Positions 14,616 through 17,275 of a stretch of 17,275 nt of DNA are shown piece by piece; the first letter of the stretch is position 1, and the number at the start of each line of letters is the position of its first letter. Origin of the DNA: Camelimonas abortus (GTDB lineage Bacteria; Pseudomonadota; Alphaproteobacteria; Rhizobiales; Beijerinckiaceae); the NCBI RefSeq assembly GCF_042647165.1, contig NZ_JBHRUV010000066.1, one strand, 5' to 3'. A program made the translations under genes and the position numbers. The notes under the pieces were generated by a model. The model did no database searches, was not told the origin of the DNA, and saw nothing but the letters and a program-made list of their open reading frames with translations.

Positions 14616-15127
14616 TGGCGGCGCCCGCGCCCGCCGCGGTGGTGGTCATGGGCGTCAGCGGCGCCGGCAAGACCACCATCGGCCGGCTGCTGGCGGAACG
14701 GCTCGGGCCGCCGTGGCGCTTCGTCGACGGCGACGACCTGCATCCGCCGCGCAACGTCGCCAGGATGCGCGCCGGCCAGCCGCTCGACGACGCCGACCGC
14801 GCCCCCTGGCTCGACCGGGTGCGCGCGGTGATCGCCGGCGCCCGCGCCGGCGGCGCGCCGGTGGTGATCGCCTGTTCGGCCCTGAAGCGCGCCTATCGCG
14901 ACCGCATCGGCGCCGGCGCGCCGGACGTGCGTCTGGTGTGGCTGCACGGCGATCCGCAGCTGATCCGCAGCCGGCTGGAGGCGCGGCGCGGCCACTTCAT
15001 GACCGCCGCCATGCTGGACAGCCAGCTGGCCACGCTGGAGCCGCCAGGCAAGGACGAAGCCGCCGTCGCCGTGGACGTGGCCGGCCCGCCCGGGCAGGCC
15101 GTGGCCGCGGCGCTGGCGCGATTGTGA
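14615..15127 (+). CDS. gntK: Gluconokinase (GntK family, P-loop)
   Basis: 170 residues, the usual length of thermoresistant-type gluconokinases. Walker A GVSGAGKT (13-20), the substrate-loop motif FVDGDDLHP (36-44), DRAPWL (61-66) and CSALKRAYRD (87-96) are all characteristic. The enzyme phosphorylates D-gluconate with ATP to 6-phosphogluconate, the metabolite shared by Pgl and Gnd, so external or periplasmic gluconate joins the same pool. The start overlaps the pgl stop by one base; with only GTGAG just upstream, translation probably depends on reinitiation. No gluconate transporter or GntR-type regulator is in the window. Confidence 0.93.
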   Translation: MAAPAPAAVVVMGVSGAGKTTIGRLLAERLGPPWRFVDGDDLHPPRNVARMRAGQPLDDADRAPWLDRVRAVIAGARAGGAPVVIACSALKRAYRDRIGAGAPDVRLVWLHGDPQLIRSRLEARRGHFMTAAMLDSQLATLEPPGKDEAAVAVDVAGPPGQAVAAALARL

Positions 15128-15260
15128 AGGCCAGAGGGGGCGCGGTCGCAACGCCCTGCCGCCACAGTCCCCATCCGGGACGCTGCGACGGCTGGCACCG
15201 CGGCGACAGTCCCGTCGCCCGGCGGACCAGGTCCGCGCCGCGCCGCAGGGAGAGCAAGCC

Positions 15261-16094
15261 ATGCGCCCAGTCCGCCCCGTTCCGCAACCGCTGCGCTGGG
15301 TCGTCTCCGACGTGGACGGCACCATCGTCACCTCCGCCAAGGAGGTGACCCCGGCGACCCGCGCCGCCGTGAAGCGCCTGCGCGCCGCCGGCGTCGGGCT
15401 CACCCTGGCCAGCAGCCGTCCGCCCTGGGGCATCCGCCATGTGGCGGCGGCGCTGGACGCGCCAGGCCCGCTCATCGGCTTCAACGGCGCCGTGGCCGCC
15501 GACGGCGACGGCCGCCCGCTCGAAAGCCGCCGCATACCGCGGGAGGCGGCGGCCGCCGCCATCGACCTGCTGGCGCGGGAGCGGACCGGCGCCTGGCTGT
15601 TCACCGCGAGCCGCTGGCTGATCCTCGATCCGCAGGGGCCGCATGTGGAGCACGAACGGCGCACGATCCAGACCGATCCGGCGGTGGTTCCCGATTTCCG
15701 GCCGTGGCTCGACGGAGCATGCAAGATCGTCGGCGTCAGCGACGACCATGACCGTCTGGCCGCCGTCGCCGCGCGCCTCGCCGCCCGCCTCGGCGCGGGA
15801 GCCAAGGTGAGCATGTCGCAGAAATATTATGTCGACGTCACCCCGCCCGGCGTCAGCAAGGGCACGGCGGTGGAGTGGACGGCGCGGGTGATGGGCGCGC
15901 CGCCGGCGCAGATCATGGCCATCGGCGACATGGACAATGACGTCGCCATGTTCCGCGTCGCCGGCTACGCCGTGGCCATGGGCAACGGTTCGCCGGCGGC
16001 GAAGGCCGCCGCCGACGCGGTGACCGCCGGCAATGACGCCGACGGCTTCGCCGCCGCCATCAACGCCGTGCTCGACCAGGCGGGCGCGTCCTAG
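15261..16094 (+). CDS. Cof-type HAD-IIB family phosphatase
   Basis: 277 residues. All four HAD motifs are present: DVDGT (17-21; nucleophile Asp17, acid/base Asp19), Ser51 in ASSRP for motif II, Lys200 in GVSKGTAVEW for motif III, and GDMDND (222-227) for motif IV. Cap insertion C2B lies between motifs II and III. The family hydrolyses small phosphorylated metabolites, often sugar phosphates or flavin/PLP phosphates. ATG 15261 has AGGGAGA (15247-15253) upstream. The gene lies 133 bases after gntK on the same strand, so it may belong to the sugar-phosphate unit; removal of a wasteful or toxic sugar phosphate is a plausible inference but the substrate is unknown. It converges with the SDR gene, with a 30-base gap containing a 14-base palindrome (16107-16120). 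Confidence 0.92.
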   Translation: MRPVRPVPQPLRWVVSDVDGTIVTSAKEVTPATRAAVKRLRAAGVGLTLASSRPPWGIRHVAAALDAPGPLIGFNGAVAADGDGRPLESRRIPREAAAAAIDLLARERTGAWLFTASRWLILDPQGPHVEHERRTIQTDPAVVPDFRPWLDGACKIVGVSDDHDRLAAVAARLAARLGAGAKVSMSQKYYVDVTPPGVSKGTAVEWTARVMGAPPAQIMAIGDMDNDVAMFRVAGYAVAMGNGSPAAKAAADAVTAGNDADGFAAAINAVLDQAGAS

Positions 16095-16124
16095 CCCGCC
16101 CGCTCACGCCGGCGCCGGCGGCCG

Positions 16125-16919
16125 TCAGCGCAGGTGCATGCGCCCGGCGAAAGGCAGCGAGCTGGAGAGGCCGCCGTCCACCGGGAAGGCCTGGCCGTTG
16201 ACGTAAGAGGCGTCGTCGCTGGCGAGGAAGGCCGCCATGGCGGCGATCTCGTGCGGCTGGCCGGCGCGCTGCAGCGGATTGAGCTGGCCGATCCTGTCCT
16301 CCGAGCCGCGCGCGCGGGCGCCTTCGAAGATCGGCCGGGTCATGCCGGTTTCAATGAGGCCGGGGCAGATGGCGTTGACGCGCACCCCCGTGCCGGTGAG
16401 CGCCGTCGCGGCGGTCTGCACCAGCGAGATCACGCCTGCCTTGGAGGCGCTGTAGGGGCTGCCGCCGGCGTTGGCCCGCAGCCCCGCCACCGAGGCGGTG
16501 CAGATGATGGAGCCCCCGCCCGCCTTCACCATGTGCGGCGCGCCGTAACGGATGGCGAGGAACGGGCCGATGAGATTGACGCGCAGGATCTCCTGCCACA
16601 GCTCCGCCGTCTGCTCGAACAGCGGCACGACGCCGCCGCTGACGCCGGCGTTCGCGTAGAGCACGTCGAGGCCGCCCAGGTGCTCCGTCGCCGCGCCGAT
16701 GAAGGCCTGCACGTCGGCGTCGGCGCCGGCGTCGCCGGCCAGCGCCAGCACCTCGAAGCCTCCGGCGCGCGCCAGCGCCGCGGTTTCCTGCACGCTCTCC
16801 CCGTTGCGGTCCACGGCCACCACCCGCGCGCCCTCGCGCGCGAAGCGCAGAACGCTGGCGCGGCCGATGCCGCTGCCGGCGCCGGTCACGACCGCCCTCT
16901 TGCCCTCAAGACGTCCCAT
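16125..16919 (-). CDS. SDR family oxidoreductase (classical)
   Basis: 264 residues, typical classical SDR. TGAGSGIG cofactor loop (12-19), Asp37 after beta-2 (NAD preference likely), ANAG (89-92, in place of the usual NNAG), Ser143, Tyr156 and Lys160 in YSASK, and a C-terminal VNGQAFPVDGGLSSS typical of FabG-like members. Start ATG 16919 has AGGGAGAA upstream (16925-16932); an open frame to 17042 adds a 41-residue leader with no family match. Substrate unknown: FabG-like fold, but members act on sugars, alcohols and many other substrates. It is transcribed away from a divergent gene whose start is at 17202, which may control it or share its pathway. Confidence 0.92.
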   Translation of the reverse strand: MGRLEGKRAVVTGAGSGIGRASVLRFAREGARVVAVDRNGESVQETAALARAGGFEVLALAGDAGADADVQAFIGAATEHLGGLDVLYANAGVSGGVVPLFEQTAELWQEILRVNLIGPFLAIRYGAPHMVKAGGGSIICTASVAGLRANAGGSPYSASKAGVISLVQTAATALTGTGVRVNAICPGLIETGMTRPIFEGARARGSEDRIGQLNPLQRAGQPHEIAAMAAFLASDDASYVNGQAFPVDGGLSSSLPFAGRMHLR

Positions 16920-17201
16920 GGCGTTCTCCCTGCAGCCGCGGCGTCGCAGGGCCGCGGCGACTTGCCCGGCGCTTCTTGCGGACGGGAAAACCCCGGCCGC
17001 CGGCGCCGCAGCAGCCATCAAACTGTGAAAGCGGCCGCTCACGCAAGGCCATGGCCACGTCGCGCGCGCCGCGCGGCGGCCGCGGCCGCGCCCGCATTAT
17101 TCACATTGCCGGGCGTATGAATGACATTTACCCTTACACGGACGCGAAAATATGCTAGCCGGACACCTTCACCGAGACGCCGGCGCGAGGGAGCCTTCGC
17201 C
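16920..17201. promoter_or_regulatory. Divergent control region between the SDR and a right-edge gene
   Basis: 282 bases, of which 17090-17160 is the most AT-rich part of the right end. It holds a minus-strand AATAAT (17101-17096), a good -10 match without a convincing -35, and an imperfect inverted repeat (ATTCA at 17099-17103, TGAAT at 17119-17123) that could be a regulator site lying between the divergent promoters. Confidence 0.4.
17128..17157 (+). promoter_or_regulatory. Candidate promoter for the right-edge gene
   Basis: TTTACC (17128-17133) and TATGCT (17152-17157) are spaced by 18 bases and lie 45 bases before the start codon. Each box matches the sigma-70 consensus at four of six positions. 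Confidence 0.35.
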
Positions 17202-17275
17202 ATGACCCGCAAGCAGACACTGTCCAGTAGCGTTCGCGCCAGTCGCGTTCGCGGCCGCATCGGCGCCGCGCTGCG
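17202..17275 (+). CDS. Start of an unidentified gene, truncated by the window edge
   Basis: Twenty-four codons plus two bases are present. The ATG at 17202 is preceded by GAGGGAG (17187-17193) at eight bases, and by a candidate promoter, which together make a real start likely. The visible N-terminus (MTRKQTLSSSVRASRVRGRI) is basic and Ser-rich and is not enough to name a family. Its divergent placement from the SDR would suit a transcriptional regulator, but nothing in the residues proves it. Confidence 0.6.
   Translation, partial: MTRKQTLSSSVRASRVRGRIGAAL

Noticed and set aside
1..17275. A defence, toxin-antitoxin, secretion or mobile system
   Set aside because: All sizeable genes resolve to core metabolism, transport or RNA handling; no transposase, integrase, nuclease or toxin motif was found.

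Overview
The window is a very GC-rich stretch of chromosome that reads as ordinary, gene-dense alphaproteobacterial DNA, probably from the order Hyphomicrobiales. Four things point there: a transaldolase/phosphoglucose-isomerase fusion sitting with gnd, zwf and pgl; a small secreted protein with the GCG...C prefix-to-repeats pattern; a bacterial SDR resembling the dehydrogenase domain of peroxisomal multifunctional enzyme 2; and GC-biased third codon positions throughout. No mobile element, CRISPR array, tRNA or rRNA was seen.

Left part, all on the minus strand (1-7434). A DEAD-box RNA helicase (RhlE-like) runs off the left edge. Upstream of it lie a small secreted GCG-prefix/proline-repeat protein, whose frame is broken at the single ambiguous base of the window (N at 1562), and an unrecognised membrane protein with about six transmembrane segments. 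Next comes a three-gene acyl-CoA set in transcription order: MaoC-type hydratase, MFE-2-like 3-hydroxyacyl-CoA dehydrogenase and thiolase. Together these could carry out the last three steps of a beta-oxidation-type spiral. A branched-chain-amino-acid-type ABC substrate-binding protein lies upstream of that set and is separated from it by a good rho-independent terminator, so it is probably its own transcription unit.

Centre and right, plus strand (8205-16094). This is an oxidative pentose phosphate / Entner-Doudoroff entry block: tal-pgi, a terminator, then gnd, zwf (ATGA overlap with gnd), pgl, gntK (one-base overlap with pgl) and a Cof-type HAD phosphatase. The enzymes take glucose 6-phosphate and gluconate to 6-phosphogluconate and then to ribulose 5-phosphate, with transaldolase and isomerase returning carbon to fructose and glucose 6-phosphate. 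edd and eda are not in the window.

Right edge. A second SDR on the minus strand converges on the HAD gene. Divergent from it, across a 282-base AT-richer control region, the first 24 codons of an unidentified plus-strand gene begin.

I found no convincing new biological system. The observations most worth a second look are the N-associated frameshift in the proline-repeat protein gene, the plus-strand terminator-like hairpin inside the maoC-SDR gap, the 770-base divergent gap at 7435-8204, and the predicted split of cofactor use between Gnd (NAD) and Zwf (NADP).
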